NCBI GenBank assembly: GCA_945901845.1
Contig: CAMDLR010000007.1
Location: forward strand, 18,459 to 82,458
Source of the DNA: Sediminibacterium ginsengisoli
Lineage (GTDB): Bacteria > Bacteroidota > Bacteroidia > Chitinophagales > Chitinophagaceae
Direction of reading: 5' to 3'
Length of the DNA stretch: 64,000 nt
This document shows, one piece after another, positions 8,498-17,627 of the stretch. The position numbers were made by a program, and so were the translations under genes. The notes beneath the pieces are model-generated. The model was not told the DNA's origin, ran no database searches, and saw only the letters and a program-made list of their open reading frames with translations. Each line of letters starts with the position of its first letter. The first letter of the stretch is position 1.

Positions 8498-8848
8498 TTA
8501 GAATTGAAGACCGGCTTCTCTCGCACCATCAGCCACAGACTTAACACGGCCATGATACAAATTACCACCTCTATCAAAAACCACAGCAGCTAAGCCTAGT
8601 TCGATAGCTTTACGAGCAACTGCTGCACCCACCAACTTAGATTTTTCAATCTTAGTGATTTTTTGAGCAGCAATATCTTTATCTCTTGAAGATGCAGACG
8701 CAAGTGTTACACTGTTGTCGTCATCTATCAATTGAGCATAGATGTCGGCATTGCTTCTGAATACAGACAAGCGAGGCTTTACAGCAGTACCTTGCACCTT
8801 TTTGCGGATGCGGTATCTGATTTTTTGCCTTTGAATTAATTTACCCAT
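8498..8848 (-). CDS. rplR: 50S ribosomal protein L18
   Basis: 116 residues, normal length. The basic N-terminus ([14 protein letters not shown]) and the core [19 protein letters not shown] match L18, which binds 5S rRNA. The end [26 protein letters not shown] is highly conserved. It is in canonical position between rplF and rpsE; the 69-nt gap to rplF holds a small GC-rich hairpin (CTCCG/CGGAG) without a T-run. Confidence 0.96.
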   Translation of the reverse strand: MGKLIQRQKIRYRIRKKVQGTAVKPRLSVFRSNADIYAQLIDDDNSVTLASASSRDKDIAAQKITKIEKSKLVGAAVARKAIELGLAAVVFDRGGNLYHGRVKSVADGAREAGLQF

Positions 8849-8917
8849 TGTATTTCTGTTTGAAACCTCCGATTCGGCCGGAGATTGTTGATTATTTTAT
8901 TTATTATCGATCTTAGC

Positions 8918-9472
8918 TTATTTACCAGCAGCTTTACCAGCTTTTCTTCTAAGAATTTCACCAGCGTATTTAACACCTTTACCTTTGTACGGCTCTGGTT
9001 TACGTAGGCTTCTTAATTTTGCAGCAACCTGACCAATTAATTGCTTGTCGATACCTTCTAAGAAAATTTTAGGGTTTTGACCTTTTTCTGTCGTAGTTGC
9101 AACTTTTAATTCGCTAGGAACTTCAAAAATAATATTGTGAGAATAACCAAGTGCTAAATCTAAAACGTTACCAGTATTGGCAGCTTTAAAACCCACACCC
9201 ACTAATTCTAGTTCTTTTTTATAACCTTCAGTAACTCCTTTTACAAGGTTACTAATGAGTGAACGGTATAAACCGTGCATAGCTCTGTGACGAATTTGTT
9301 CTGTGGGACGAGAAACAACTACTTCTGTTTCACCAACAGTTACAACGATATCTCTATCTATATTTTCTTTTAATTCGCCTTTAGGACCTTTTACAGTCAC
9401 TACGTTTTCTTTGCTTACCGTTACTGTAACTCCTGAAGGAATTACAACCGGGGCTTTACCAATTCGAGACAT
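8918..9472 (-). CDS. rplF: 50S ribosomal protein L6
   Basis: 184 residues with the two tandem L6 repeats. The start MSRIGKAPVVIPSGVTV and the signature RKPEPYKGKGVKYAGE near the C-terminus are the standard L6 hallmarks. L6 binds 23S rRNA near the sarcin-ricin loop and the factor-binding site. It lies 87 nt downstream of rpsH. Confidence 0.96.
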   Translation of the reverse strand: MSRIGKAPVVIPSGVTVTVSKENVVTVKGPKGELKENIDRDIVVTVGETEVVVSRPTEQIRHRAMHGLYRSLISNLVKGVTEGYKKELELVGVGFKAANTGNVLDLALGYSHNIIFEVPSELKVATTTEKGQNPKIFLEGIDKQLIGQVAAKLRSLRKPEPYKGKGVKYAGEILRRKAGKAAGK

Positions 9473-9559
9473 AGTCGATGTTTTTTAATTTGTTAATTGA
9501 ATCCGGGCACCGTGTTCTGCTCCGACTAAAAAGCATAATTGTCAGTGTCGGTATTTATT

Positions 9560-9958
9560 TTAGTAGATATAGCAAAGTACTTCGCCACCTACGTTTGCAG
9601 CCTTAGCTTGCTTGTCTGTTAATACTCCTTTTGAAGTACTTAAGATAGCAATACCTAAACCGTTGATTACTCGTTTGATTTCGGCAGGCTTAGCGTACTG
9701 GCGTAAACCTGGACGGCTAATTCTTTCGAGTGTACGGATAGCTGGTTGCTTGGTATTCTCATCGTATTTTAATGCGATTTTGATGACACCTTGCTTGTTA
9801 TCTTCTTCAAACTTATACTTAAGTACATAACCTTGATTGTATAAAATCTCAGTCATACGCTTTTTTAAATTAGAGGCAGGAATTTCTACCATTCTGTGAC
9901 CGGCCATTTGCGCGTTACGAATTCTCGTTAAGAAATCTGCTATTGGATCAGTTACCAT
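9560..9958 (-). CDS. rpsH: 30S ribosomal protein S8
   Basis: 132 residues. The start [21 protein letters not shown] and the C-terminal signature [17 protein letters not shown] are diagnostic. S8 binds the central domain of 16S rRNA and in Enterobacteria represses spc translation by binding its own mRNA; whether that holds in Bacteroidota cannot be judged here. It follows rpsN by 50 nt. Confidence 0.96.
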   Translation of the reverse strand: MVTDPIADFLTRIRNAQMAGHRMVEIPASNLKKRMTEILYNQGYVLKYKFEEDNKQGVIKIALKYDENTKQPAIRTLERISRPGLRQYAKPAEIKRVINGLGIAILSTSKGVLTDKQAKAANVGGEVLCYIY

Positions 9959-10008
9959 TTTTATTAAAATTAAATCAGTTCAAAATTTGTTTACTAAAAG
10001 GGGCAGTA

Positions 10009-10278
10009 TTACCAGCTCGCCTTTTTTACACCTGGAATCATTCCGTTAAGTGCCATATCACGGAACATTATTCTTGATAGACCAAAGTACCTGATGTATC
10101 CTTTAGGACGACCAGTTAATTGACAACGGTTTTTTAAGCGAACAGGAGACGCATTTTTAGGAAGTAGGTCTAATCCTGCATAATCACCTGCCTCTTTTAA
10201 AGCGGCACGCTTTTCTGCAAACTTAGCGACCATCTTCTCGCGTTTTCTTTGTCTGGCTTTTACTGATTCTTTTGCCAT
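10009..10278 (-). CDS. rpsN: 30S ribosomal protein S14 (zinc-independent type)
   Basis: 89 residues. The long form without CxxC zinc pairs: only one Cys is seen, in [19 protein letters not shown]. The C-terminal [22 protein letters not shown] is conserved. S14 lies in the 30S head. This form does not depend on zinc, unlike the short four-Cys paralogue of many bacteria. Confidence 0.96.
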   Translation of the reverse strand: MAKESVKARQRKREKMVAKFAEKRAALKEAGDYAGLDLLPKNASPVRLKNRCQLTGRPKGYIRYFGLSRIMFRDMALNGMIPGVKKASW

Positions 10279-10354
10279 GTTTTATTTATTTGGGTTTGAG
10301 TAGGTTCCGGTGATTGTGTTATTACAAAGTCGGCTGCTACCAGTTTTTTTTAAA

Positions 10355-10930
10355 TTAGTTAGTGTCCTTTTTTGTTCCTTTGAATGGCATACCTAATTCT
10401 TTTAATAACTCATACGCTTCTTCGTTTGTTTGCGCACTTGTTACAAAAGTGATATCCATACCTGTAATCTTTGTGATTTTGTCGATATCGATTTCAGGGA
10501 AAATGATTTGCTCAGTAACACCTAAAGTGTAGTTACCACGGCCATCAAATGCCTTATCGCTAATACCTTTGAAATCACGTACACGTGGAAGTGCAACAGA
10601 TACTAAACGATCCAAAAATTCGTACATCTTTTCACCTCTTAAAGTTACGCGAGCACCAATTGGCATACCCTTACGTAATTTAAAGTTTGAGATATCTTTT
10701 TTAGACATGGTAGGAACTGCTTTCTGACCAGTGATCATATTTAGTTCATCTACAGCGATGTCAATTAATTTTTTATCGTTTACCGCACCGTTTACACCAC
10801 GGTTAATACAGATTTTTTCTAATTTAGGAGCCTGCATTACAGTTTTGTACGCAAACTTTTTCATTAAAGCAGGTATCACTTCTTTAGTGTACTTGTCTGC
10901 TAATCTTGGAGTATATTTTACTGTGCTCAT
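10355..10930 (-). CDS. rplE: 50S ribosomal protein L5
   Basis: 191 residues. Signature blocks are KISKICINRG-like [13 protein letters not shown], the [19 protein letters not shown] motif, and the closing [15 protein letters not shown]5 binds 5S rRNA and contacts P-site tRNA. The rplX stop and the rplE start share one base (TAATG at 10928-10932), so the two genes are probably translationally coupled. Confidence 0.96.
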   Translation of the reverse strand: MSTVKYTPRLADKYTKEVIPALMKKFAYKTVMQAPKLEKICINRGVNGAVNDKKLIDIAVDELNMITGQKAVPTMSKKDISNFKLRKGMPIGARVTLRGEKMYEFLDRLVSVALPRVRDFKGISDKAFDGRGNYTLGVTEQIIFPEIDIDKITKITGMDITFVTSAQTNEEAYELLKELGMPFKGTKKDTN

Positions 10931-11268
10931 TATTTAATTACCTCCCCTGATTTTTTAGATACACGAACTAATTTACCACTCTCGCGTGTGCGGGTAGCTT
11001 TGGTAGGTTGACTCGTTTTAGCATCCCATAACATAATGTTACTAATGTTAATTGGTGCTTCTACTTTAACGATACCACCTTTTGTATTTTGTGCAGAAGG
11101 TTTCGTATGTTTTGTAACGATATTAACGCCTTCTACTACTACACGGCCTTTATCTACAATAACTTCTAACACCTTACGAGGCTTTTTCAAGTCCTTGTCA
11201 TCACCGGCGATTACCACAACGGTATCTCCTTTTTTGATGTTGAATTTAGGTTTGAATCTTGTACTCAT
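10930..11268 (-). CDS. rplX: 50S ribosomal protein L24
   Basis: 112 residues with an N-terminal KOW motif ([20 protein letters not shown], about residues 11-30) and the L24 block [19 protein letters not shown]24 starts 50S assembly by binding the 5' domain of 23S rRNA. Its TAA stop overlaps the rplE ATG by one base. Confidence 0.96.
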   Translation of the reverse strand: MSTRFKPKFNIKKGDTVVVIAGDDKDLKKPRKVLEVIVDKGRVVVEGVNIVTKHTKPSAQNTKGGIVKVEAPINISNIMLWDAKTSQPTKATRTRESGKLVRVSKKSGEVIK

Positions 11269-11303
11269 TGTTTTTAACTTAAACGTCTATTAATGACTTA
11301 TTA

Positions 11304-11672
11304 TTATAATACTTCTGGAGCTAATGAAATAATCTTCATGTAACCTGCGTCACGAAGTTCACGCGCTACTGGCCCAAAAATACGTGTACCGCGTGGTTCA
11401 TCTGAATTGTTTAACAACACAACAGCGTTGTCATCGAAACGGATATAAGAACCATCTTTACGACGTAATTTATTTTTAGTACGCACGATAACTGCTTTAG
11501 AAACCGTACCTTTTTTAATACCGCCTGCAGGGATTGCACTTTTAACAGTAACAACAATTTTATCACCAATTTTGGCATAATCTTGACCACTGTTACCAAG
11601 TACCTTAATACAAAGGACCTCTTTTGCACCACTGTTATCAGCTACATTCAATCTACTTTCTTGCTGAATCAT
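11304..11672 (-). CDS. rplN: 50S ribosomal protein L14
   Basis: 122 residues, exactly the normal size. The start [19 protein letters not shown] and the end [23 protein letters not shown] are almost invariant in L14. L14 forms part of an inter-subunit bridge. The 118-nt gap upstream, to rpsQ, is relatively wide for this operon. Confidence 0.97.
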   Translation of the reverse strand: MIQQESRLNVADNSGAKEVLCIKVLGNSGQDYAKIGDKIVVTVKSAIPAGGIKKGTVSKAVIVRTKNKLRRKDGSYIRFDDNAVVLLNNSDEPRGTRIFGPVARELRDAGYMKIISLAPEVL

Positions 11673-11790
11673 TTTTTTAGCTTTTAGCTGTTAGATCTAT
11701 CACTTTTTTAGCGACAGAAGAATGTTTATTTTTCAGAGGCTACATCCGTATAATTACTCATGGACGGTTTGCAGCATGAAGCCCGAGGGC

Positions 11791-12051
11791 CTATTTTGCT
11801 TTTTGGATAATTTCAACGAGTCTCCAACGCTTAGTCTTACTAAGTGGACGGGTTTCCATTATTTTTACTACGTCTCCAATACCGCACTCTCCTTTTTCGT
11901 CGTGTGCGTGGAACTTTGTTGTTTTCTTTACGAACTTACCGTAGATAGGGTGTTTTACTTTTCTTTCCACAGCAACTGTAATGGTTTTATCCATTTTGTC
12001 GCTAGTTACTAGCCCAGTTCTCGTTTTACGTAAATTTCTTACTTCAGCCAT
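11791..12051 (-). CDS. rpsQ: 30S ribosomal protein S17
   Basis: 86 residues. [28 protein letters not shown] is the S17 OB-fold signature, and [23 protein letters not shown] closes the fold. S17 is a primary 16S rRNA binder. It follows rpmC by 29 nt. A short GC-rich inverted repeat (AGGCCC/GGGCTT) lies just after the stop, without a T-run. Confidence 0.96.
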   Translation of the reverse strand: MAEVRNLRKTRTGLVTSDKMDKTITVAVERKVKHPIYGKFVKKTTKFHAHDEKGECGIGDVVKIMETRPLSKTKRWRLVEIIQKAK

Positions 12052-12080
12052 TGTTTTTTATTTATGGTTTAGATATCCGA

Positions 12081-12296
12081 TTAGATACCCAATTCTTTTT
12101 TCTTCAATTGCGTTTTGATACGTGCGATATCTCTACGAAGCGCGCGAATATTCATCGGGTTTTCGAGTGGAGAAATTGCGTGAGCGAATTCAAGTTTTTT
12201 CAATCTTAATTGATCTTCTTGAATTTTAGCCTGTAGGTCCTGAACGTTCATGTCCGTGAGGCTTTTGTTAAAATCGTATGATGTCTTGTTTGCCAT
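12081..12296 (-). CDS. rpmC: 50S ribosomal protein L29
   Basis: 71 residues forming a two-helix protein. LTDMNVQDLQAKIQEDQLRLKKLEFAHAIS and the closing ALRRDIARIKTQLKKKELG are the L29 pattern. L29 sits at the peptide exit tunnel and contacts SRP and trigger factor. It is 18 nt downstream of rplP. Confidence 0.95.
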   Translation of the reverse strand: MANKTSYDFNKSLTDMNVQDLQAKIQEDQLRLKKLEFAHAISPLENPMNIRALRRDIARIKTQLKKKELGI

Positions 12297-12314
12297 TGCA
12301 AATTATGTTTTAAA

Positions 12315-12734
12315 TTAAGCTTGCAAATCCCTTCTAGTAATGAATTTGGTTTTGATAGGTAGCTTTTGAGCCGCTAAGCCCATTGCTTCCTGTGCCACTC
12401 GCGCCGTAACACCGTCGCACTCAAAAATGATGCGTCCTGGTTCAACAACAGCAGCCCAGAATTCAGGGTTACCTTTACCCTTACCCATTCTCACCTCTGC
12501 AGGCTTACGGGTAATAATTTTATCAGGAAATACGCGGATCCACACGTTACCTTCTCTTTTCATAGCACGTGTCATTGCTTGACGAGCAGATTCAATCTGA
12601 CGGTTTGTTAACCAGATTGGCTCTAATGCTTTTAAAGCGAATGAACCGAATGAAATGGAAGTGCCACGCTTAGCCACTTCGCGTATGCGGCCTTTTTGCT
12701 GCTTCCTGTGTTTACTTCTTTTAGGCTGTAACAT
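12315..12734 (-). CDS. rplP: 50S ribosomal protein L16
   Basis: 139 residues. [36 protein letters not shown] and the loop [16 protein letters not shown] are diagnostic. L16 organises the A-site tRNA elbow region of the 50S subunit. Canonical position after rpsC. Confidence 0.97.
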   Translation of the reverse strand: MLQPKRSKHRKQQKGRIREVAKRGTSISFGSFALKALEPIWLTNRQIESARQAMTRAMKREGNVWIRVFPDKIITRKPAEVRMGKGKGNPEFWAAVVEPGRIIFECDGVTARVAQEAMGLAAQKLPIKTKFITRRDLQA

Positions 12735-12787
12735 TTATTTCAATTTGAAAATTCAAAAATTGTCAATTCTTTGTTGTGCAAGGGATA

Positions 12788-13588
12788 TTATCCTCTGCGT
12801 TCTGGACGAGGACCACCACCACGGTTGTTATCTCTTCCACCACCACCACCTGGTCTGCGATCATCTCTTCTATCGCCACCTGGTCTGCGATCATCTCCAC
12901 CTCTTCTTTCGCTCATGTCATTTTTGCCACCAACGAAGTTTGGATTTAATTCACGCTTACCAAGAACTTCACCTTTACAGATCCATACTTTGATACCGAT
13001 TTTACCGTAAACGGTTTGTGCAAATACGTTTGCATAATCGATATCCATACGGAAAGTATGTAGAGGTACACGACCTTGTTTAAATTCTTCAGAACGTGCA
13101 ATTTCTGCGCCGCCTAAACGACCACCCAATTTTACCTTAATACCTTCTGCTCCCATACGTAAAGTAGAGGCAATAGACATTTTAGTAGCACGCTTAAAGT
13201 TGATACGATTTTCGATTTGACGAGCAATTGTTTCTCCCACGATTTGTGCGTCTAATTCTGGACGACGAATCTCAAGGATGTTAATTTGAACATCATCTTT
13301 TTTCGTTAAGTTTTTCAACTCTTCTTTGATACGATCTACTTCTCCACCGCCTTTACCGATGATGATACCAGGCTTAGAGGTATGAATCGTTACAATTAAC
13401 TTACCAAGGGTACGCTCAATTACTATTTTAGCGATACCGCCCTTGTTGATACGGGCATTTAGGTAAGTACGGATCTTATGATCCTCAATCAACTTGTTAG
13501 CATAGTCTTTTTTAGAACCATACCAGTTGCTGTCCCATCCGCGGATGATACCTAACCTGTTACCAATTGGATTTGCTTTCTGACCCAT
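12788..13588 (-). CDS. rpsC: 30S ribosomal protein S3 with Arg/Gly-rich tail
   Basis: 266 residues. The KH domain has [14 protein letters not shown] (GKGG at 78-81), and the C-terminal S3 domain includes [22 protein letters not shown] and [21 protein letters not shown]3 lines the mRNA entry channel. After residue 225 comes a 42-residue tail of Arg, Gly, Asp and Pro repeats ([22 protein letters not shown]), absent from compact S3 proteins such as E. coli's 233-residue form. The DNA of the tail is short tandem-like repeats of GGAGGTGG type, prone to length change. Confidence 0.96.
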   Translation of the reverse strand: MGQKANPIGNRLGIIRGWDSNWYGSKKDYANKLIEDHKIRTYLNARINKGGIAKIVIERTLGKLIVTIHTSKPGIIIGKGGGEVDRIKEELKNLTKKDDVQINILEIRRPELDAQIVGETIARQIENRINFKRATKMSIASTLRMGAEGIKVKLGGRLGGAEIARSEEFKQGRVPLHTFRMDIDYANVFAQTVYGKIGIKVWICKGEVLGKRELNPNFVGGKNDMSERRGGDDRRPGGDRRDDRRPGGGGGRDNNRGGGPRPERRG

Positions 13589-13603
13589 ATAGTGGTTTTA
13601 CAA

Positions 13604-13948
13604 TTAGTTTTTAGAATCTACGATTAATGTTACATGATTGCTGCGCTTACGAACTCTGTACCCGCGGCCTTGTGGAGCTGGACGCATGCGTTTTAACACA
13701 CGACCACCGTCTACAAATACCGTTTTTACAATAAGGCTGCTGTCGGCAGCACTTGCGCCATTGTTTTTTTGTTCCCAGTTGTTGATGGCACTTTTTAGCA
13801 ATTTAGCCAAAGGCACTGCGTTGTGCTGTGGGTGGAATTCTAGAATCGCCAAAGCTTTTTCTACTTCCATTCCACGGATCACATCAGCAAGCAAACGCAT
13901 TTTGCGCGGCCCCGTTGGATAATTGTTCAGTTTAGCTACTGCTTCCAT
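13604..13948 (-). CDS. rplV: 50S ribosomal protein L22
   Basis: 114 residues. [24 protein letters not shown] and the hairpin tip [24 protein letters not shown] are the L22 signatures. The long beta-hairpin lines the exit tunnel. It lies 15 nt upstream of rpsC and 51 nt downstream of rpsS. Confidence 0.96.
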   Translation of the reverse strand: MEAVAKLNNYPTGPRKMRLLADVIRGMEVEKALAILEFHPQHNAVPLAKLLKSAINNWEQKNNGASAADSSLIVKTVFVDGGRVLKRMRPAPQGRGYRVRKRSNHVTLIVDSKN

Positions 13949-13999
13949 TTCTTTTTAGTTTGACGTTTGAAGTAAAAAATAAGTTTTACTTCTTACTGT

Positions 14000-14269
14000 T
14001 TATTTTTTAGTTCCTGCGTGTCCTCTGAAGTTACGTGTAGGTGAAAATTCACCTAGTTTGTGACCTACCATGAATTCTGTTACATACACTGGGATAAATT
14101 TATTTCCGTTGTGTACTGCAAAAGTATGGCCCACAAAATCTGGAGTGATTGTACTTCTACGACTCCATGTTTTGATGACACCTTTTTTTGCTGAACCATC
14201 ATTGATTGCTAAAACCTTGGTTTCAACATTGGCATCAACGTAAGGACCTTTTTTAATCGAACGACCCAT
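14000..14269 (-). CDS. rpsS: 30S ribosomal protein S19
   Basis: 89 residues. [19 protein letters not shown], the [22 protein letters not shown] block and [18 protein letters not shown] are near invariant. S19 lies in the 30S head beside S13. Canonical position between rplB and rplV. Confidence 0.97.
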   Translation of the reverse strand: MGRSIKKGPYVDANVETKVLAINDGSAKKGVIKTWSRRSTITPDFVGHTFAVHNGNKFIPVYVTEFMVGHKLGEFSPTRNFRGHAGTKK

Positions 14270-14323
14270 AGTTATGAGTTAATTGAGTTATGATAAATAG
14301 TATAATTTGAAAATGTTTTTTAA

Positions 14324-15163
14324 TTATTTAGCGAGCTTTTTTCCGTCTCTGCGTTGAATAATTAACTTGTCACTTCCTTTTCCTTTTGTTCTTGTTTTTT
14401 CACCTTTTGCATACTTACCAGTTCTGCTACGTGGGTGACCACCTGAAGCTCTACCTTCACCACCACCCATCGGGTGATCTACTGGGTTCATGGCTACACC
14501 ACGAACGCGAGGGCGAATACCTTTCCAACGATTCTTACCAGCTTTACCAGCAGTTTCGAGGTTGTGATCGCTATTTGAAACCACACCAACTGTTGCATAA
14601 CAATTGATGAGTACTTTACGAAGTTCACCAGAAGGCATTTTTAATACACCGTACTTTTCTTCTTTGTTCGCAAGCTGTGCAGATCCACCAGCACTGCGCA
14701 CCATTTTACCACCCTGACTAGGTTGTAATTCGATGTTGTGGATAGTGGTACCTAATGGCATGCTCTTTAAAGGAAGTGCGTTACCTAATTCTGGAGCAAC
14801 AGCGTCACCAGCAATTACAGTTGCACCCACTTGTAAACCTTGTGGAGCAATGATGTAACGTTTTTCTCCGTCGGTGTACTGCAACAAAGCAATAAACGCT
14901 GTACGGTTAGGATCGTATTCGATAGATACTACAGTAGCTGCAATATCACGTTTGTCTCTTTTAAAATCTACAATACGATAATGGTGCTTGCTTCCACCTC
15001 CCATGTAACGCATTACACGGCGACCTTGGAAGTTACGGCCAGCCGTTTTCTTCTGTGGTTCTAACAAACTCTTTTCAGGTTTGTTGGTCGTAATTTCAGC
15101 ATAAGCATTTCCAATTCTCCAGCGTGTTCCGGCAGTAATTGGTTTGTACTTTTTAAGTGGCAT
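14324..15163 (-). CDS. rplB: 50S ribosomal protein L2
   Basis: 279 residues. L2 is required for subunit joining and peptidyl transferase activity. [40 protein letters not shown] and the C-terminal [18 protein letters not shown] (including the conserved catalytic-centre His) are clear. It is 46 nt after rplW. Confidence 0.97.
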   Translation of the reverse strand: MPLKKYKPITAGTRWRIGNAYAEITTNKPEKSLLEPQKKTAGRNFQGRRVMRYMGGGSKHHYRIVDFKRDKRDIAATVVSIEYDPNRTAFIALLQYTDGEKRYIIAPQGLQVGATVIAGDAVAPELGNALPLKSMPLGTTIHNIELQPSQGGKMVRSAGGSAQLANKEEKYGVLKMPSGELRKVLINCYATVGVVSNSDHNLETAGKAGKNRWKGIRPRVRGVAMNPVDHPMGGGEGRASGGHPRSRTGKYAKGEKTRTKGKGSDKLIIQRRDGKKLAK

Positions 15164-15209
15164 TTTCTATTTGTTTAAATGCAGAATTCTCAGCTCTGCG
15201 TACTATAAA

Positions 15210-15509
15210 TTAAATATTTGCGTATAAATCAATGGTTTCGCCTTCGGCAACAGTAACGAATGCTTTTTTATAAGCAGACTTCATACCTTGGATAAAACCA
15301 GCTTTTGTATAGCGAGCTTTATTTTTACCTGGAGCAACAGCAGTGTTAACATCTACAACATTTACACCGTAGAAAGTTTCTACTGCTTTTTTAATTTCTA
15401 ATTTGTTGGCCTTGCGATCTACTTTAAAAGCATACCTTCTCAAAGTTTCTTGTTGAGCATTTGCTTTTTCAGTTAAAATAGGCTTTATCAATACGTCGGT
15501 CGGTTTCAT
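15210..15509 (-). CDS. rplW: 50S ribosomal protein L23
   Basis: 99 residues. DVLIKPILTEKANAQ at the start and the helix KANKLEIKKAVETFYGVNVVDVNT are the L23 core; L23 is a docking site for SRP and trigger factor at the exit tunnel. The C-terminus GETIDLYANI is slightly longer than in E. coli. It lies 30 nt after rplD. Confidence 0.95.
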   Translation of the reverse strand: MKPTDVLIKPILTEKANAQQETLRRYAFKVDRKANKLEIKKAVETFYGVNVVDVNTAVAPGKNKARYTKAGFIQGMKSAYKKAFVTVAEGETIDLYANI

Positions 15510-15539
15510 TTTATTTGTGTTGAAACGTTTCTAAAATTA

Positions 15540-16172
15540 TTATGCTGCTGCTTCCTCTTCTGTGAAGATTTTAGCAGTTGCTTCTGTGATTACTAATACG
15601 TCTGCATTCATGATTTCGTAAGTGTTGATGTCAGCTAATAAACTGCTAGCAACATTAGGAACGTTACGTGTGCTTAAGTATAAATTATCATTGTATTCTG
15701 GTAAAACAAACAAAGACTTTTTAGTAGAGAGATTTAAGTTTTTCATTACCTCTACTAATGTTTTTGTTTTAGGAACATCCATTGTGATGTCTTCAACAAC
15801 AACAATTGCATTTTCTTTTGCTTTGTAACTTAAAGCAGAAAGTTTTGCAAGGTCTTTTACTTTACGATTTAATTTAAAATCGTAGCTATGTGGTTTTGGA
15901 CCAAAAATGGTACCACCACCCTTATATAATGGGTTACGGATATTACCCTTACGAGCACCACCCGTTCCTTTTTGCTTGTGTAACTTACGGCTAGCACCTT
16001 GTACTTCTGCACGTGTTTTTACTTTGTGCGTTCCAGTACGGGCCGCAGCTAAATATTGCTTTACAGCCAGGTAGATCACGTGATCATTTGGCTCGATACC
16101 GAAAATCTCAGCTGGTAATTCTACCGTTCTGCCGGTTTTCTGTCCTTTTATATTTAATACATCTACTTGCAT
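15540..16172 (-). CDS. rplD: 50S ribosomal protein L4
   Basis: 210 residues. The conserved extended loop KTRAEVQGASRKLHKQKGTGGARKG with GGGTIFGPKPHSYDFKLNRK lines the exit tunnel. In gamma-proteobacteria L4 autoregulates the S10 operon; any equivalent here would have to act on the leader-like region between rpsJ and rplC, which is speculation. It follows rplC by 22 nt. Confidence 0.96.
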   Translation of the reverse strand: MQVDVLNIKGQKTGRTVELPAEIFGIEPNDHVIYLAVKQYLAAARTGTHKVKTRAEVQGASRKLHKQKGTGGARKGNIRNPLYKGGGTIFGPKPHSYDFKLNRKVKDLAKLSALSYKAKENAIVVVEDITMDVPKTKTLVEVMKNLNLSTKKSLFVLPEYNDNLYLSTRNVPNVASSLLADINTYEIMNADVLVITEATAKIFTEEEAAA

Positions 16173-16194
16173 GGTAATTTTGAATTAGGTGTGA

Positions 16195-16812
16195 TTACTT
16201 CTGGATTAAAACGATAGAACCATTGTGACCAGGTACTGAACCAGTAACTAGGATATAATTCTTTTCAGGGAAAATTTTAACCACTTTAAGACCCTTCATT
16301 TTAACACGGTCTCCACCCATACGGCCGGCCATTCTCATGCCCTTAAATACGCGTGCTGGATAAGAAGAACCACCGATAGATCCTGGTGCGCGTTGACGAT
16401 CGTGCTGACCGTGTGATGCTTCACCAACACCAGAAAATCCATGGCGCTTTACAACACCTTGGAAACCTTTACCCTTAGTGGTACCAACTATTTCAACTTC
16501 GTCACCTTCAGAAAAAATATCTAAAGTAACGATCTCGCCTAGTTGCTTTTCTATAGAATAATTACGGAATTCTTTTACGAATTTCTTAGCTGAAGTTTGG
16601 GCTTTTGCGTAGTGATTAAGCTCGGCTTTTGTAGCGTGCTTATCTTTTTTGTCGCCAAATGCTAGTTGAAGTGCAGTGTACCCATCAATATCTTGGGTTT
16701 TCACTTGAGTTACGGTACATGGACCAGCTTCAATGATGGTACAAGCAGTTTGCTTGCCATCTTCTTGGAAGATGCTGGTCATCCCGATTTTTTTACCAAT
16801 AATTCCTTTCAT
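16195..16812 (-). CDS. rplC: 50S ribosomal protein L3
   Basis: 205 residues from the ATG at 16812 ([16 protein letters not shown]), the start conserved in all L3 proteins; a frame extension of eight residues upstream has no such support. [29 protein letters not shown] is the loop reaching the peptidyl transferase centre and carries the Gln normally methylated by PrmB in some bacteria. A 323-nt structured gap separates it from rpsJ. Confidence 0.96.
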   Translation of the reverse strand: MKGIIGKKIGMTSIFQEDGKQTACTIIEAGPCTVTQVKTQDIDGYTALQLAFGDKKDKHATKAELNHYAKAQTSAKKFVKEFRNYSIEKQLGEIVTLDIFSEGDEVEIVGTTKGKGFQGVVKRHGFSGVGEASHGQHDRQRAPGSIGGSSYPARVFKGMRMAGRMGGDRVKMKGLKVVKIFPEKNYILVTGSVPGHNGSIVLIQK

Positions 16813-17135
16813 CGTGTTGCGGTTTATGCCCCGCATAGGTTATAGAGGACATCCTGCCGATGAAAGCGGGATTCAATCCTTGTTTGCCACCGACCTTTTC
16901 CTTTGTTTTCAATTTGTTTTTAAAACACTTGAAGGGGAAGTACCGGTAGTAAACAAACCTCGAAGGGCCTGTTTATATGTGTGGTTTAAATATGACACTT
17001 AAACCTTTTTATTTTTATCAGAGCTGTTTTCCGATAACCAGTTATTAAAAACGGGTTATTGTTGACAGTTGACGAATTTGTAAGAACTTTTGTGATGGTT
17101 GTCTTAGGCGGTTAAACCGGGGCTAAGACAGCTTA
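16813..17135 (-). promoter_or_regulatory. 323-nt leader-like gap between rpsJ and rplC
   Basis: No ORF is supported here. Several hairpins can form in minus-strand RNA: TGTCTTAG/CTAAGACA with an inner CGGT/ACCG (17100-17130), right after the rpsJ stop; GGTTTAA/TTAAACC (16983-17005); ATCCCGCT/GGCAGGAT with one mismatch (16851-16872); and TATGC/GCATA (16825-16837), just before the rplC ATG. None has a good T-run, so it resembles a structured leader more than terminators. No convincing promoter was found. Autoregulation by a ribosomal protein is only a hypothesis. Confidence 0.45.
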
Positions 17136-17441
17136 TCAAGCTTTAATTTCAACTTCTACACCAGAAGGCAAGTCTAACTTACTTAGCGCATCTACAGTTT
17201 TTGAAGAAGACGTGTAAATGTCCAACAAACGCTTGTGCGTTGCTAGTTGGAATTGCTCACGGCTTTTCTTATTTACGTGTGGTGAACGAAGAACAGTAAA
17301 GATTCTTTTGTGTGTTGGCAAAGGAATAGGACCTGTTACTACGGCACCTGTGCTGCGTACAGTTTTTACGATTTTTTCTGCAGATTTATCTACCAGATTG
17401 TGATCGTAAGATTGTAATTTGATTCTGATTCGTTGAGACAT
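17136..17441 (-). CDS. rpsJ: 30S ribosomal protein S10
   Basis: 101 residues. [21 protein letters not shown] and [28 protein letters not shown] are diagnostic. S10 is part of the 30S head and, bound to NusB, an antitermination factor. It has its own promoter (TACCTTTG at 17472-17479) and is followed by a hairpin and the 323-nt gap before rplC. Confidence 0.97.
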   Translation of the reverse strand: MSQRIRIKLQSYDHNLVDKSAEKIVKTVRSTGAVVTGPIPLPTHKRIFTVLRSPHVNKKSREQFQLATHKRLLDIYTSSSKTVDALSKLDLPSGVEVEIKA

Positions 17442-17471
17442 AGTCGAAACCCAATTTTCTTATTGGGGTTG

Positions 17472-17502
17472 CAAAGGTAAGGGACTGTAACCGAATGGTC
17501 AA
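17472..17502 (-). promoter_or_regulatory. Promoter of rpsJ / S10-spc operon
   Basis: Minus strand: -33-like TTG (17500-17502), 20-nt spacer, then TACCTTTG (17472-17479), an exact TAnnTTTG match, 30 nt before the rpsJ ATG. The same -7 octamer precedes rpsL, fusA and yidC. Confidence 0.7.
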
Positions 17503-17559
17503 GAAAAAAACAATAATTTTTAAGAAAAAGGCTGTTTTTTTTCAAAATAGTTTAAAAAA

Positions 17560-17590
17560 CAAGCCCCACTCCGGTTTGGAGCAGGGCTTG
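17560..17590 (-). terminator. Intrinsic terminator downstream of fusA
   Basis: CAAGCCC pairs with GGGCTTG, with an inner CTCC/GGAG stem and a GGTTT loop. On the minus strand TTTTTT follows directly. It lies 38 nt after the fusA stop and isolates fusA from rpsJ. Confidence 0.88.
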
Positions 17591-17627
17591 GGCTTTAAAA
17601 CACTTATAAATCAATAAGATAGAAACC

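Noticed and set aside
11673..11790. GC-rich inverted repeat AGGCCC/GGGCTT between rpsQ and rplN as a terminator
   Set aside because: Only 6 bp with a 2-nt loop and no T-run after it; a terminator between rpsQ and rplN would be implausible.
12655..12993. His/Cys-rich ORFs on the plus strand ([14 protein letters not shown], PPPP-rich)
   Set aside because: They are the reverse complement of the Arg/Gly repeat tail of rpsC; repetitive composition, no start context.
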